Below, piece by piece: positions 36,237-44,802 of a stretch of DNA of 64,000 nucleotides. Within the stretch, counting starts at the first letter, position 1, and every line of letters begins with the position of its first letter. A program made the position numbers and the translations under genes. This DNA comes from Vibrio sp. RE88 (lineage in GTDB: Bacteria > Pseudomonadota > Gammaproteobacteria > Enterobacterales > Vibrionaceae): positions 372,001 to 436,000 of the forward strand of contig NZ_VTYQ01000002.1 in the NCBI RefSeq assembly GCF_013113835.1. The letters run 5' to 3'. A model generated the notes under the pieces. It did no database searches. It saw nothing but the letters and a program-made list of their open reading frames with translations, and was not told the origin of the DNA.

Positions 36237-37169
36237 TTAATAGCCAAAGAATCTTGCCCATTGACACCAAACGTCCTGCAAACCCAACAGATCACCTCTG
36301 ACAAAGCGAACTTTTTGTCCCGGCTTAGCTTGAGCGAGTCGAGGTAGGTCAATGCGTGCAACACAACCAATTTTGGGGTAACCACCAATCGTCTGTCGGT
36401 CATTAAGCAGAACAATGGGTTCTCCATTAGGGGGGATCTGAATTGCGCCAAGTGCAATGCCTTCGCTGAGGTATTCCTTGTTCGGCGGGCTGACTTTGGC
36501 ATCACATAACCGATAACCCATTCGATCAACCAGCTGACTGACAGTAAATTCTTGTTTGTAGAGAGAGTTTATGGCGTCTTGTGAAAAATCACCCACTTGA
36601 TAGCCTTCAATGACGCGTAGTTCTAGCGGCAAGTTATAGTCTGGCTTATAGCGGAACGTCATTTGCAGTGACTTCTCTCTCACTTCATGTGGCTCAAAAC
36701 CAATGATTTCGCCTGCTTGTACTGGTTGTCCTGACTGAGTGCCCCCAAGCTGATCTCGGGTGACAGTGGCGCAGCTACCGAGTTGAGTTTTAACCTTAAA
36801 ACCACCTTTTACGGCAAGATAACTTCTTAACCCATTCTTTGGTAGGGAGAAAGTCAGTGTTTGTCCTTGGCGTGCGACAAACGTAGACCAGTTTTCAATA
36901 GCGACACCGTCAAGGCGCGCATTAAGATCTCCACCTGTGATGGCCATTTCGCACTTTGAGTGAATGAGAAACTCTGCCTGACCAAGGGTAATCTCTAAAG
37001 AAGGGCAATTGGTGGTATTGCCTAAAAGATGGTTTGCCCAGCTGTAGGCGTAGTCATCGACTGGTCCACCTTGAGTAATACCAAAGTGAGCCAATCCGAA
37101 TCGGCCAAAATCTTGGATAAGCGTTTGCTGACCAGGCTTAATAACGGTAATTGTATTGTTATTCATCAT
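36237..37169 (-). CDS. pxpC: 5-oxoprolinase subunit PxpC (biotin-dependent carboxylase-like)
   Basis: One of three subunits that hydrolyse 5-oxoproline (pyroglutamate) to glutamate using ATP. The 310 residues show IKPGQQTLIQDFGRFGLAHF near the start, GGPVDDYAYSWANHLLGN, AITGGDLNARLDG, and a C-terminal ILLNDRQTIGGYPKIG-like block (here IVLLNDRQTIGGYPKIGCVA). The ATG at 37169 overlaps the pxpB stop (ATGA) and has AAAGGG five bases upstream. Third gene of pxpABC. Confidence 0.93.
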   Translation of the reverse strand: MMNNNTITVIKPGQQTLIQDFGRFGLAHFGITQGGPVDDYAYSWANHLLGNTTNCPSLEITLGQAEFLIHSKCEMAITGGDLNARLDGVAIENWSTFVARQGQTLTFSLPKNGLRSYLAVKGGFKVKTQLGSCATVTRDQLGGTQSGQPVQAGEIIGFEPHEVREKSLQMTFRYKPDYNLPLELRVIEGYQVGDFSQDAINSLYKQEFTVSQLVDRMGYRLCDAKVSPPNKEYLSEGIALGAIQIPPNGEPIVLLNDRQTIGGYPKIGCVARIDLPRLAQAKPGQKVRFVRGDLLGLQDVWCQWARFFGY

Positions 37170-37873
37170 TGCCACCCTTTAGCGATACGACCGCCCAAAC
37201 GAAGAAACTCATCACCGGAAATTGGCTTAAAGCGCACTTTGGTGCCAATAGAGAAGGGCAATATTGGCGAGCTATCTGGTGTGTAAAGATTTACTGGACA
37301 GTTACCAATAATATTCCAGCCACCGGGAGACTCTGCGGGGTAGATAGCTGTATTGGAATTGGCGATGCCGACACTGCCTTTTGGCAACTTGACTCTTGGT
37401 GAGGACTTTCTAGGTAAGCGTAGTGAATCATTTACCGAAGTTAAAAACGCAAAGCCTGGTGCAAAGCCGATGGCTCCTACCGTGTATTCCTGCGCACAAT
37501 GTAATTCAATCACATCGTCGAGCTTTAGCCCTTGATCGTAGTAATAAGCTAAATCTGGACCGACATCATCATGGTAATAGACAGGCAATTCGATATGTTG
37601 TGAGTCAGTATCATCAGGAAGCGCTTTAATGGCTTCTGTTACCAACTTTTCCAAATAAGGCACAAATTCGAATATTGAGACTCGGTGAGGAAGGTAATCA
37701 ATTAGGATGGAATCAAACGAAGGAGTCACGTTCATTATCATGGCTCCAAGCTGGTTACTCAGATACTGACTTATTTCTCCAATCAGGAGTGATAACTTAT
37801 GACTTGGCTCTGCCTCAAAATGGATGAGTATTGAACATTCAGCAACGGGATCTACAGATGTTTCTATATTCAC
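37166..37873 (-). CDS. pxpB: 5-oxoprolinase subunit PxpB
   Basis: Subunit of the PxpABC 5-oxoprolinase, from the allophanate-hydrolase subunit 1 (KipI-like) family. The 235 residues contain SILIHFEAE-type opening, LPVYYHDDVGPDLAYY, VIELHCAQEYTVGAIGFAPG, LPRKSSPRVKLPKGSVGIAN and the end block PAESPGGWNIIGNCPVNLY. It is 16 bases downstream of pxpA and overlaps pxpC by four bases. Confidence 0.93.
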   Translation of the reverse strand: MNIETSVDPVAECSILIHFEAEPSHKLSLLIGEISQYLSNQLGAMIMNVTPSFDSILIDYLPHRVSIFEFVPYLEKLVTEAIKALPDDTDSQHIELPVYYHDDVGPDLAYYYDQGLKLDDVIELHCAQEYTVGAIGFAPGFAFLTSVNDSLRLPRKSSPRVKLPKGSVGIANSNTAIYPAESPGGWNIIGNCPVNLYTPDSSPILPFSIGTKVRFKPISGDEFLRLGGRIAKGWQ

Positions 37874-37889
37874 TCACTATCTCCTTATG

Positions 37890-38624
37890 CTAAAGGACGT
37901 TTCGTATTTTCTGAATCATTTTAATCGCGTGTTCGTTGTCGCCATGAACACAAATTGTGTCGGCTTCAATAGGGATTAAAAAGCCATCAATGGTTCTCAC
38001 TTTTCCGTAGTGCACAATCTGTTTGATTTGATCGAGAATGTCTTCTTCTCTATGTAATACAGCGCCGGGCATGGATCGCGGAGACAGTGAACCGTTTGAT
38101 AAGTATGCGCGATCGGCAAATGCTTCGAATAGAACAGGAAGCTCGTACTTGTCAGCGACGTCCAAATGCTTTTCACTGTCATTGATGGCCAACATCATCA
38201 GTGGTACATCAAAACACGAGACAGCATCAGCAACAGCATCAAATATTGAGATATCTCGCATCATGTCATTGTATAAAGCACCATGTGGCTTAACGTAGCC
38301 GATTTGCGCGTTATGGCTTTCTGCCAAGGATTTAAGCGCGCCCACCTGATAGATAAGCATGTTGGTGATTTCTTCTGTCGCCATTGGAATGGAACGGCGA
38401 CCAAAACCTTGCAGATCCGGGTAGCTCGGATGGGCTCCAATTTGAGTGTCATGCTCAATTGCCAATTTGATGGTATTGGACATAATTTGAGGATCAGAAG
38501 CATGAAACCCGCAAGCAATATTTGCCATGTCTACCCAAGGCATGACGGTTTCATCGTTGCCCATGCGCCACGAACCATAGCTTTCACCCATGTCGCAATT
38601 TAGTGTAATAGAACGCTTTGTCAT
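37890..38624 (-). CDS. pxpA: 5-oxoprolinase subunit PxpA (LamB/YcsF family)
   Basis: The 244-residue first gene of pxpABC. YcsF-family motifs are clear: LNCDMGESYGSWRMGND, ANIACGFHASDPQIM, IGAHPSYPDLQGFGRR, YVKPHGALYNDMM, EAFADRAYLSNGSLSPRS and the end ICVHGDNEHA. I chose the ATG giving MTKRSITLN because GGA lies nine bases upstream; two earlier in-frame ATGs would add seven residues or fewer without a good signal. The complex recycles pyroglutamate formed spontaneously from glutamine. Confidence 0.93.
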   Translation of the reverse strand: MTKRSITLNCDMGESYGSWRMGNDETVMPWVDMANIACGFHASDPQIMSNTIKLAIEHDTQIGAHPSYPDLQGFGRRSIPMATEEITNMLIYQVGALKSLAESHNAQIGYVKPHGALYNDMMRDISIFDAVADAVSCFDVPLMMLAINDSEKHLDVADKYELPVLFEAFADRAYLSNGSLSPRSMPGAVLHREEDILDQIKQIVHYGKVRTIDGFLIPIEADTICVHGDNEHAIKMIQKIRNVL

Positions 38625-38868
38625 TGAATCCATTCCAACATTCATCTATTGAGTCAACATGTTATAAAAATAACAAACAATCAATGATCTATTTCATTAT
38701 TTTGCCAACGCCAAGCCTAATTCGTGCCTTTAATGTAAACATTGTGGCCTTATATTTTGCTTAAGGTATCCAGTGTGCAGATTTAGCCGTTTGATTCTCA
38801 TTAATAAGCTATGTTTTAACATGAAGATTCGTTAGTATTTGCACCAAATTTATCAGAAGGTTAGGGAT

Positions 38869-39885
38869 ATGAACGTACTGGTTACAGGCGGTATGGGCTA
38901 CATTGGCAGCCACACATGCATACAAATGATCGAAGCAGGGATGACACCTGTACTTTTCGACAACCTATACAACAGTAAAAAGAGTGTTCTCGAGAGAGTA
39001 GAGCAAGTTACAGGTGTGGCGCCATCCTTCATCGAAGGAGATATTCGTGACAAGCAAACGCTTGTGGCCGCGATGAAAGCGCACCAGATCAGTGCCGTTA
39101 TCCACTTTGCTGGCTTGAAAGCTGTTGGTGAGTCAGTAGAGAAGCCGCTCGAATATTACGATAACAACGTCAATGGCACATTGGTACTCGTTGACGCTAT
39201 GCGTGAGGCAGGCGTAAAGTCTATCGTCTTTTCATCTTCCGCTACTGTGTATGGCGATCCTGCAAGCGTGCCAATTACCGAAGATTTCCCAACCAGTGCG
39301 ACGAACCCTTACGGTCGTAGTAAATTAATGGTGGAAGAGTGCCTGACAGATTTCCAGAAAGCGAATCCAGACTGGAGCATTGCATTACTTCGATATTTCA
39401 ACCCAGTAGGCTCGCATCCATCCGGTCATTTAGGTGAAGATCCTCAAGGGATCCCTAACAACCTAATGCCGTTTGTTTCTCAGGTTGCGGTTGGTCGACG
39501 TGAATGTTTGTCTGTTTTTGGTGATGACTACCCAACTAAAGACGGAACTGGTGTTCGTGATTACATCCACGTGATGGATCTTGCTGATGGCCACGTGGCC
39601 GCGCTAAAGAAAGTCGGGCAAAAAGACGGTTTGCATATTTACAACTTAGGTACTGGCAATGGTTACAGTGTTTTAGACATGGTAAAAGCCTTTGAAGTGG
39701 CCTCTGGTAAGCAAGTGCCTTATCAAATCGTTGCACGTCGTCCTGGTGATATCGCTGAATGTTGGGCGGACCCTTCAAAAGCAATGCGTGATTTGGAGTG
39801 GAAAGCGGAACGCACATTGGAAGAAATGACCGTTGATACGTGGCGTTGGCAGTCCAATAACCCTCAAGGTTACCCTGACGCATAA
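38869..39885 (+). CDS. galE: UDP-glucose 4-epimerase
   Basis: Extended SDR enzyme interconverting UDP-glucose and UDP-galactose, supplying surface polysaccharide synthesis or the Leloir pathway. The 338 residues start MNVLVTGGMGYIGSHTCIQM with GxxGxxG, followed by the SSSATVYG serine/threonine block and YGRSK (the catalytic Y-x3-K). AGGG sits just before this ATG, preferred over one 30 bases upstream. No gal kinase or transferase gene is adjacent, so the gene stands apart from a gal operon. Confidence 0.96.
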   Translation: MNVLVTGGMGYIGSHTCIQMIEAGMTPVLFDNLYNSKKSVLERVEQVTGVAPSFIEGDIRDKQTLVAAMKAHQISAVIHFAGLKAVGESVEKPLEYYDNNVNGTLVLVDAMREAGVKSIVFSSSATVYGDPASVPITEDFPTSATNPYGRSKLMVEECLTDFQKANPDWSIALLRYFNPVGSHPSGHLGEDPQGIPNNLMPFVSQVAVGRRECLSVFGDDYPTKDGTGVRDYIHVMDLADGHVAALKKVGQKDGLHIYNLGTGNGYSVLDMVKAFEVASGKQVPYQIVARRPGDIAECWADPSKAMRDLEWKAERTLEEMTVDTWRWQSNNPQGYPDA

Positions 39886-39902
39886 CTTAGTGTCACAAAG
39901 AA

Positions 39903-39930
39903 GAAAGCCACCGTTTCCGGTGGCTTTTTT
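39903..39930 (+). terminator. Terminator after galE
   Basis: AAAGCCACCG-TTT-CCGGTGGCTTTTTT type hairpin with a T run. Confidence 0.9.
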
Positions 39931-39972
39931 ACACATTATACAAAATAGGCAAAATTGATAATGTAGGAGAGG

Positions 39973-40110
39973 TTAATCCACCTCTTTATCTTTACCCAGT
40001 GACAGTAGCCATACAGAGATTGCAGCGACTACAGCAAAACCGGACAAAATAATAACGGGCATAGCACTGTAGCCAAGGACATGCCAGATAACAGATTCTA
40101 ACGTACTCAT
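39973..40110 (-). CDS. Short nap-linked membrane protein (TIGR02808-like)
   Basis: A 45-residue protein with one central TM (MPVIILSGFAVVAAISVWLL at about residues 17-36) and a charged end KDKEVD. AGGAG lies nine bases before the ATG, 12 bases after the napC stop on the same strand, so it is the last gene of the nap operon. Very short proteins of this kind are known behind nap in vibrios and relatives. A small accessory of the membrane part of the pathway is a reasonable guess; no function is known. Confidence 0.8.
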   Translation of the reverse strand: MSTLESVIWHVLGYSAMPVIILSGFAVVAAISVWLLSLGKDKEVD

Positions 40111-40122
40111 GTGTCTGTGCTC

Positions 40123-40701
40123 CTATTGCCAGCCTTCAACGCCGTGCATGTCTGGAAGTTTGTGCGCGATGCCTTTGTGACAGTCTACACAAGTCTTCTC
40201 ACCCGATGCCAAAGCGGTTGAATGTTGTTTTGCACTACGTGCCCCTTGCTCAGAGAAGTCCATGTACTCGAACTCATGACAGTTTCGACACTCTAAAGAG
40301 TCATTGTTTTTGAATCGAGCCCATTCCCGCTCCGCAAGGTGCGCTCTACGCTCCTGAAACTTTTCTGGGGTATCGATGGTTTTTAGCACAAAATGTGCGA
40401 ACAGTTCTTTAGATGCCTGTACCTTACGAACGATCTTATCAGTCCACTCATGAGGTACGTGACAGTCTGAACAAATGGCACGTACGCCAGAGCGGTTCGA
40501 ATAGTGAATCGTTTCCTGAATTTCGGCGACGATAGGGGCGTGACAACCTGAACAGAATTCCTCTGTGTTGGTTGCTTCCATACCCGTGTTAAATGCGCCC
40601 CAAAACAAAAGACCACCAGCAAAGCCCATAAATAAAACGACACCAACGGCGGTTTTACTTGGGGATGCTAATCTCTTCCAAAACGCTTTCAATAATTTCA
40701 T
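40123..40701 (-). CDS. napC: Tetraheme cytochrome c NapC
   Basis: Membrane-anchored quinol dehydrogenase that passes electrons from quinol to NapAB in the periplasm. The 192 residues have one N-terminal TM (VGVVLFMGFAGGLLFWGAFN) and four heme c motifs: CSGCH, CSDCH, CRNCH and CVDCH. An additional conserved histidine pattern fits the NapC/NirT family. It follows napB by 29 bases. Confidence 0.96.
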   Translation of the reverse strand: MKLLKAFWKRLASPSKTAVGVVLFMGFAGGLLFWGAFNTGMEATNTEEFCSGCHAPIVAEIQETIHYSNRSGVRAICSDCHVPHEWTDKIVRKVQASKELFAHFVLKTIDTPEKFQERRAHLAEREWARFKNNDSLECRNCHEFEYMDFSEQGARSAKQHSTALASGEKTCVDCHKGIAHKLPDMHGVEGWQ

Positions 40702-40730
40702 AGATAGCCTCTTATTTACTCACGTATCAC

Positions 40731-41186
40731 TTATTTAAGTGAATCAACGCTCTTGAAATCATTTTCGACAAGCGGTTGTGCATTAGCTTGTGGAACGTGA
40801 CACTGAAGACAGAAGTAACGACGAGGAGACATATCCGCCAAAACTGCATCTTCACGGTTTACGTAGTGGGTAACACTGATTTTCGTTGCGCCCATCTCTT
40901 TAGCATTCTTCCAGCTGTGGCATGAAAGACATTTGTTCGCATTCAGTGAAACTTCGTAACCACGAATGTTGTGTGGGATTAGAGGTGGTTGATAAACATA
41001 GCTGCTATCAAGTACCTGCTCACGTGGGTATTTCTTGAAATCATCAGCAGGGCGAGTTGTTTCTAGCTCGCTGACGCCGCGTAGCGATTCTAGACCACCG
41101 ATACCGCCCGGATTCTCAAGCTCAGCTACAGCAACGCCGCTGATTAAAGCACCAACAGATAACAGTGCAATAAGTAATTTTTTCAT
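40731..41186 (-). CDS. napB: Diheme cytochrome c NapB
   Basis: Small periplasmic electron-transfer subunit of nitrate reductase. It has 151 residues, a signal peptide (ending near AVAE, residue 22) and two heme c motifs, CLSCH and CLQCH. The block PPLIPHNIRGYEVSLNANKC precedes the first heme, as in other NapB. It lies 70 bases after napA. Confidence 0.96.
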   Translation of the reverse strand: MKKLLIALLSVGALISGVAVAELENPGGIGGLESLRGVSELETTRPADDFKKYPREQVLDSSYVYQPPLIPHNIRGYEVSLNANKCLSCHSWKNAKEMGATKISVTHYVNREDAVLADMSPRRYFCLQCHVPQANAQPLVENDFKSVDSLK

Positions 41187-41256
41187 CTTACATTCTCCGC
41201 CTTATGGCTAAATTCTTATCTGCGGCCGCTCGTTAGAGCGACCGACGCTGTCTGGT

Positions 41257-43746
41257 TTAAGCAACTTTGGTGATCTTGACTGGACACTTCTTAAAGTCGG
41301 TCTGCTTAGACAGAGGGTCCGTTGCGTCAAGGATCAGTTTGTTGATCAGGATGCGTGCATCAAAGAATGGTACGAATACCAAGCCTTTAGGTGGGCGGTT
41401 ACGGCCACGTGTTTCAACACGAACACGTACTTCACCGCGTTTGTTGGCGATAAGTACTTCTTCGCCTCGACGTACGCCACGAGCCTTTGCGTCTTCAGGG
41501 TGCATGTAGCACACGGCATCTGGTACGGCTTTGTAAAGCTCTGGAACACGGCGTGTCATTGTCCCAGTATGCCAGTGCTCGAGGACACGGCCAGTACATA
41601 GCCAGAGATCGAACTCTGAATCTGGCACTTCTGGTGGCGCTTCATATGGCGCAGAAATGATCAGTGCTTTGCCGTCTGGCTTGCCGTAGAAGTCCCAGCC
41701 GCTGCCTGCTTTGGCATATGGATCTGAACCTTCTTTGTAACGCCACAGAGTTTCTTTGCCGTCGACAACAGGCCAGCGTAAGCCACGTACTTGATGATAA
41801 ACATCGTATGGCGCTAAGTCGTGTCCGTGTCCGCGACCAAAGGCTGCGTACTCTTCGAATAGGCCTTTCTGTACGTAGTAACCGAAGTGGTGAGCATCAT
41901 CGTTAAGCTCACGCGCTTCTTCGATAGGGAACTTGTTCACTACGCCGTTTGCAAACAACATGTCATACATGGTTTTTCCACGGTACTGAGGCGCATTAGC
42001 GAGCTGCTCTTCCGTCCACACTTCTTCCATTTTGAAGCGTTTTGAAAACTCCATGACTTGCCATAAATCTGACTTCGCTTCGCCAACAGTTTCGACTTGT
42101 TGGTACCAAGCTTGAGTACGGCGCTCTGCGTTACCGTAAGCGCCTTCTTTTTCAATCCACATAGCTGTTGGAAGAACTAGGTCGGCCGCTTGTGCAGTTG
42201 CAGTTGGGTACGGGTCAGAACATACGATAAAGTTTTCTGGGTTGCGGTAACCAGGTAAACGCTCGCCGTTAATATTTGGACCCGCTTGCATGTTGTTGTT
42301 ACACATCACCCAGTAAGCGTTTAGCTTACCGTCACGAAGCATACGATCTTGTACAACCGCGTGATAGCCAGGTTTTGGAGGGATGACACCATCAGGTATA
42401 TTCCAGATGCCTTCCGCAATCTTACGGTGTTTAGGGTTAGCAACCACCATATCTGCAGGTAGGCGGTGAGAAAAAGTACCCACCTCACGAGCAGTACCAC
42501 ACGCTGATGGTTGGCCTGTTAGCGAGAACGGGCTGTTACCTGGAGTCGCAATTTTACCGGTTAGAAGGTGGATGTTATAAATCAAGCTGTTCATCCACAC
42601 ACCACGAGTATGCTGGTTCATACCCATAGTCCAAAGTGACATCACTTTCGTATCTGGATCGGCGTATTGCTTGGCTAGCTCAACCAATTTCTCTTCAGAA
42701 ACACCTGATAGTTCGGACGCTTTCTCTAGTGTGTATGGCGCAACAGACTTTTTGTATTCCTCAAATGAGATAGAAGACATCTTGCCAGAGTTAGGGTTAG
42801 CGGCTGCCATTTGGATTGGGTCGTCATCACGAAGGCCGTAACCAATGTCTGTCGTTGCCTGCTTGAAGTTCGTGTGTTTATTCACGAAGTCCCAGTTCAC
42901 TGCGTCATTTTCAATGATGTAGTTGGCAATGAAGTTAGCAATTGCAAGATCTGACTGAGGTTCGAAAATGTAGCCCTTGTCCGCAAGCTCAAAAGAACGG
43001 TGGTAGTACGTAGACAGTACATTCACTTTAACGTGTGGGTAGCTTAGGCGACGGTCTGTAATGCGAGTCCATAAAACAGGGTGCATTTCTGCCATGTTTG
43101 AGCCCCAAAGAACGAAAGAGTCTGCGTTCTCGAAGTCATCGTAACAGCCCATTGGTTCATCAATACCGAACGTACGCATAAACGCACCAACGGCTGAAGC
43201 CATACAGTGACGTGCGTTTGGATCGATGTTGTTTGAACGGAAGCCCGCTTTCATCATCTTAGCGGCAGCGTAACCTTCCATTACCGTCCATTGGCCAGAG
43301 CCAAACATGCCCACACTTGTAGGACCTTTGTCCTTGAGAGCTTGTTTCCATTTTTCTGCCATGGTATCGAATGCAACGTCCCATGAAACCGGAGTGAAGT
43401 CACCATCTTTATGGTACTTACCATCTTTCATACGCAGCAATGGTTGAGTCAGACGGTCTTGTCCGTACATGATCTTCGACAGGAAGTAACCCTTGATACA
43501 GTTCAGGCCTTTGTTTACTGGCGCTTCTGGGTCACCCTGTGTGGCTACAACTTTGCCGTTTTGCGTACCTACAAGAACGGAACAACCAGTACCACAGAAA
43601 CGACAAGGTGCTTTGTCCCACGTGATTTTTGTTTGGTCTGAGCTCGCAATCAGGTTCGTAGCTGACGCAGGTAGAGTGATACCTGCGACCGCTGCTGCTG
43701 ATGCTGCTGCGTTTGCTTTCACAAACGCACGTCTTGTCATCTTCAT
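41257..43746 (-). CDS. napA: Periplasmic nitrate reductase catalytic subunit NapA
   Basis: Molybdenum bis-MGD enzyme reducing nitrate to nitrite in the periplasm. The 829 residues match the family. A Tat signal begins [15 protein letters not shown] with twin arginine. A [4Fe-4S] cluster is bound by [13 protein letters not shown] and the later NCIKG cysteine. The Mo-ligand cysteine is in [13 protein letters not shown], and the C-terminal region ends with a cofactor-binding domain. The ATG overlaps the napD stop (ATGA), and GAGG is seven bases upstream. Confidence 0.98.
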   Translation of the reverse strand: MKMTRRAFVKANAAASAAAVAGITLPASATNLIASSDQTKITWDKAPCRFCGTGCSVLVGTQNGKVVATQGDPEAPVNKGLNCIKGYFLSKIMYGQDRLTQPLLRMKDGKYHKDGDFTPVSWDVAFDTMAEKWKQALKDKGPTSVGMFGSGQWTVMEGYAAAKMMKAGFRSNNIDPNARHCMASAVGAFMRTFGIDEPMGCYDDFENADSFVLWGSNMAEMHPVLWTRITDRRLSYPHVKVNVLSTYYHRSFELADKGYIFEPQSDLAIANFIANYIIENDAVNWDFVNKHTNFKQATTDIGYGLRDDDPIQMAAANPNSGKMSSISFEEYKKSVAPYTLEKASELSGVSEEKLVELAKQYADPDTKVMSLWTMGMNQHTRGVWMNSLIYNIHLLTGKIATPGNSPFSLTGQPSACGTAREVGTFSHRLPADMVVANPKHRKIAEGIWNIPDGVIPPKPGYHAVVQDRMLRDGKLNAYWVMCNNNMQAGPNINGERLPGYRNPENFIVCSDPYPTATAQAADLVLPTAMWIEKEGAYGNAERRTQAWYQQVETVGEAKSDLWQVMEFSKRFKMEEVWTEEQLANAPQYRGKTMYDMLFANGVVNKFPIEEARELNDDAHHFGYYVQKGLFEEYAAFGRGHGHDLAPYDVYHQVRGLRWPVVDGKETLWRYKEGSDPYAKAGSGWDFYGKPDGKALIISAPYEAPPEVPDSEFDLWLCTGRVLEHWHTGTMTRRVPELYKAVPDAVCYMHPEDAKARGVRRGEEVLIANKRGEVRVRVETRGRNRPPKGLVFVPFFDARILINKLILDATDPLSKQTDFKKCPVKITKVA

Positions 43747-44057
43747 ACTTCACCCTCGGTTTGGGAATATTGAGTTCCAGTGTTTTTATTTTTTGATTCG
43801 TCTTCTTCCAGCCCAGTTTCAATCTGATGGTAGACCAGCACTGTGCTTAAAACGTTCGGTAAGTTGTTAATAGCTTCGATGGTGTCGGTAATGAATCCCT
43901 GATTTTCGGTTTCCAGAACAACAACAATTTTGCCCTCTGGGCTGTCACCGTATATCTCGGCATTGTCATATGCTTCGATCTGAGACTTAACCTCAGTCAG
44001 GTGCTCAGGGGATACGTGTACCACTAAGCTAGAAATATGCACTTCGTTAAGTGACAT
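43743..44057 (-). CDS. napD: Nap assembly chaperone NapD
   Basis: A 104-residue cytosolic chaperone that binds the Tat signal of NapA and holds it until the cofactor is inserted. The N-terminal [20 protein letters not shown] block and a ferredoxin-like fold with [20 protein letters not shown] agree with NapD. The C-terminal tail (from about residue 85) is long, acidic and lysine-rich. It overlaps napA by four bases. Confidence 0.92.
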   Translation of the reverse strand: MSLNEVHISSLVVHVSPEHLTEVKSQIEAYDNAEIYGDSPEGKIVVVLETENQGFITDTIEAINNLPNVLSTVLVYHQIETGLEEDESKNKNTGTQYSQTEGEV

Positions 44058-44076
44058 AGATATCTTCCGTTCTTAT

Positions 44077-44556
44077 TTAAAAATTGCTCACATTGATGGA
44101 TGAAGTAGGGCACACAGAGACACATGCGCCACAGCCGTTACACTCATCAAGGTTTAAAATGGGTTGTGCTACTTTGCCAACTTCTAATTTGAATGTGATT
44201 GCCATGGGCTCGCACATATCACCACAGGTACGGCAATCAACATTTTGTTTCGCTAAGCAGCTCTCATTAATAGTAGCTTTCGCACTCCATGGCTGCTCAG
44301 TTTTTGGGTTAAACAAGGGTTCAGGGCAGGCATCAGCACACTGATAACAAAATGTGCATTCATCAACTGAAAAGTCGACTCTAGGGAAGCCGCCGTCTCC
44401 TTTAACTATGATTTGAGTCTCGCAAGCATCTGCGCACTTGCCGCATCGTGTGCACTGGTCGGTGAAAAAAGCAGGTTGTGACAACCAAGGAAGATACAAT
44501 TCTTGATCTTCTAGCTTTCTTGTTGAGAAAAAACGTCGTTTTGAAAGGTCGACCAC
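44077..44556 (-). CDS. napF: Ferredoxin-type protein NapF
   Basis: A 159-residue cytosolic iron-sulfur protein that helps mature NapA. Three 4Fe-4S motifs are visible: CTRCGKCADACET, CTFCYQCADACPE and CNGCGACVSVCPT, with another cysteine-rich loop (CRTCGDMCEP). The start is GTG (MVDLSKRRFF), with AGGT upstream. It is the first gene of napFDABC. No napG, napH or napE gene is present. Confidence 0.93.
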   Translation of the reverse strand: MVDLSKRRFFSTRKLEDQELYLPWLSQPAFFTDQCTRCGKCADACETQIIVKGDGGFPRVDFSVDECTFCYQCADACPEPLFNPKTEQPWSAKATINESCLAKQNVDCRTCGDMCEPMAITFKLEVGKVAQPILNLDECNGCGACVSVCPTSSINVSNF

Positions 44557-44695
44557 TACGCTACCTAAAGTTGATGAAACCTAAACTAACCATAGTTCAC
44601 ATTTCTTATTAATAATTTGTCATTTAACCTCACACAAATTGTAGTTTTTGACATATTTGTATAAATAACTCTTAGGGGGTAAATGGAGGGTGTTT

Positions 44696-44709
44696 TTGTT
44701 TTAGATCAA
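44696..44709. promoter_or_regulatory. FNR-like site between napF and narQ
   Basis: TTGTT-TTAG-ATCAA matches the FNR consensus TTGAT-N4-ATCAA at nine of ten positions. It lies about 140 bases upstream of napF and 94 upstream of narQ in the divergent region, where oxygen control is expected. Confidence 0.55.
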
Positions 44710-44802
44710 TAAATTCCGCAACATTTGATCAGATATTGTGTTCGTCAATATATAAAACTATAAATAGTGATATGACGCCGAAAGGTGTGTGCAGGAGAGT
44801 AA

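Noticed and set aside
43493..43870. Plus-strand ORF of 125 codons across napA/napD
   Set aside because: Antisense to two certain genes, with biased composition caused by their codon usage.
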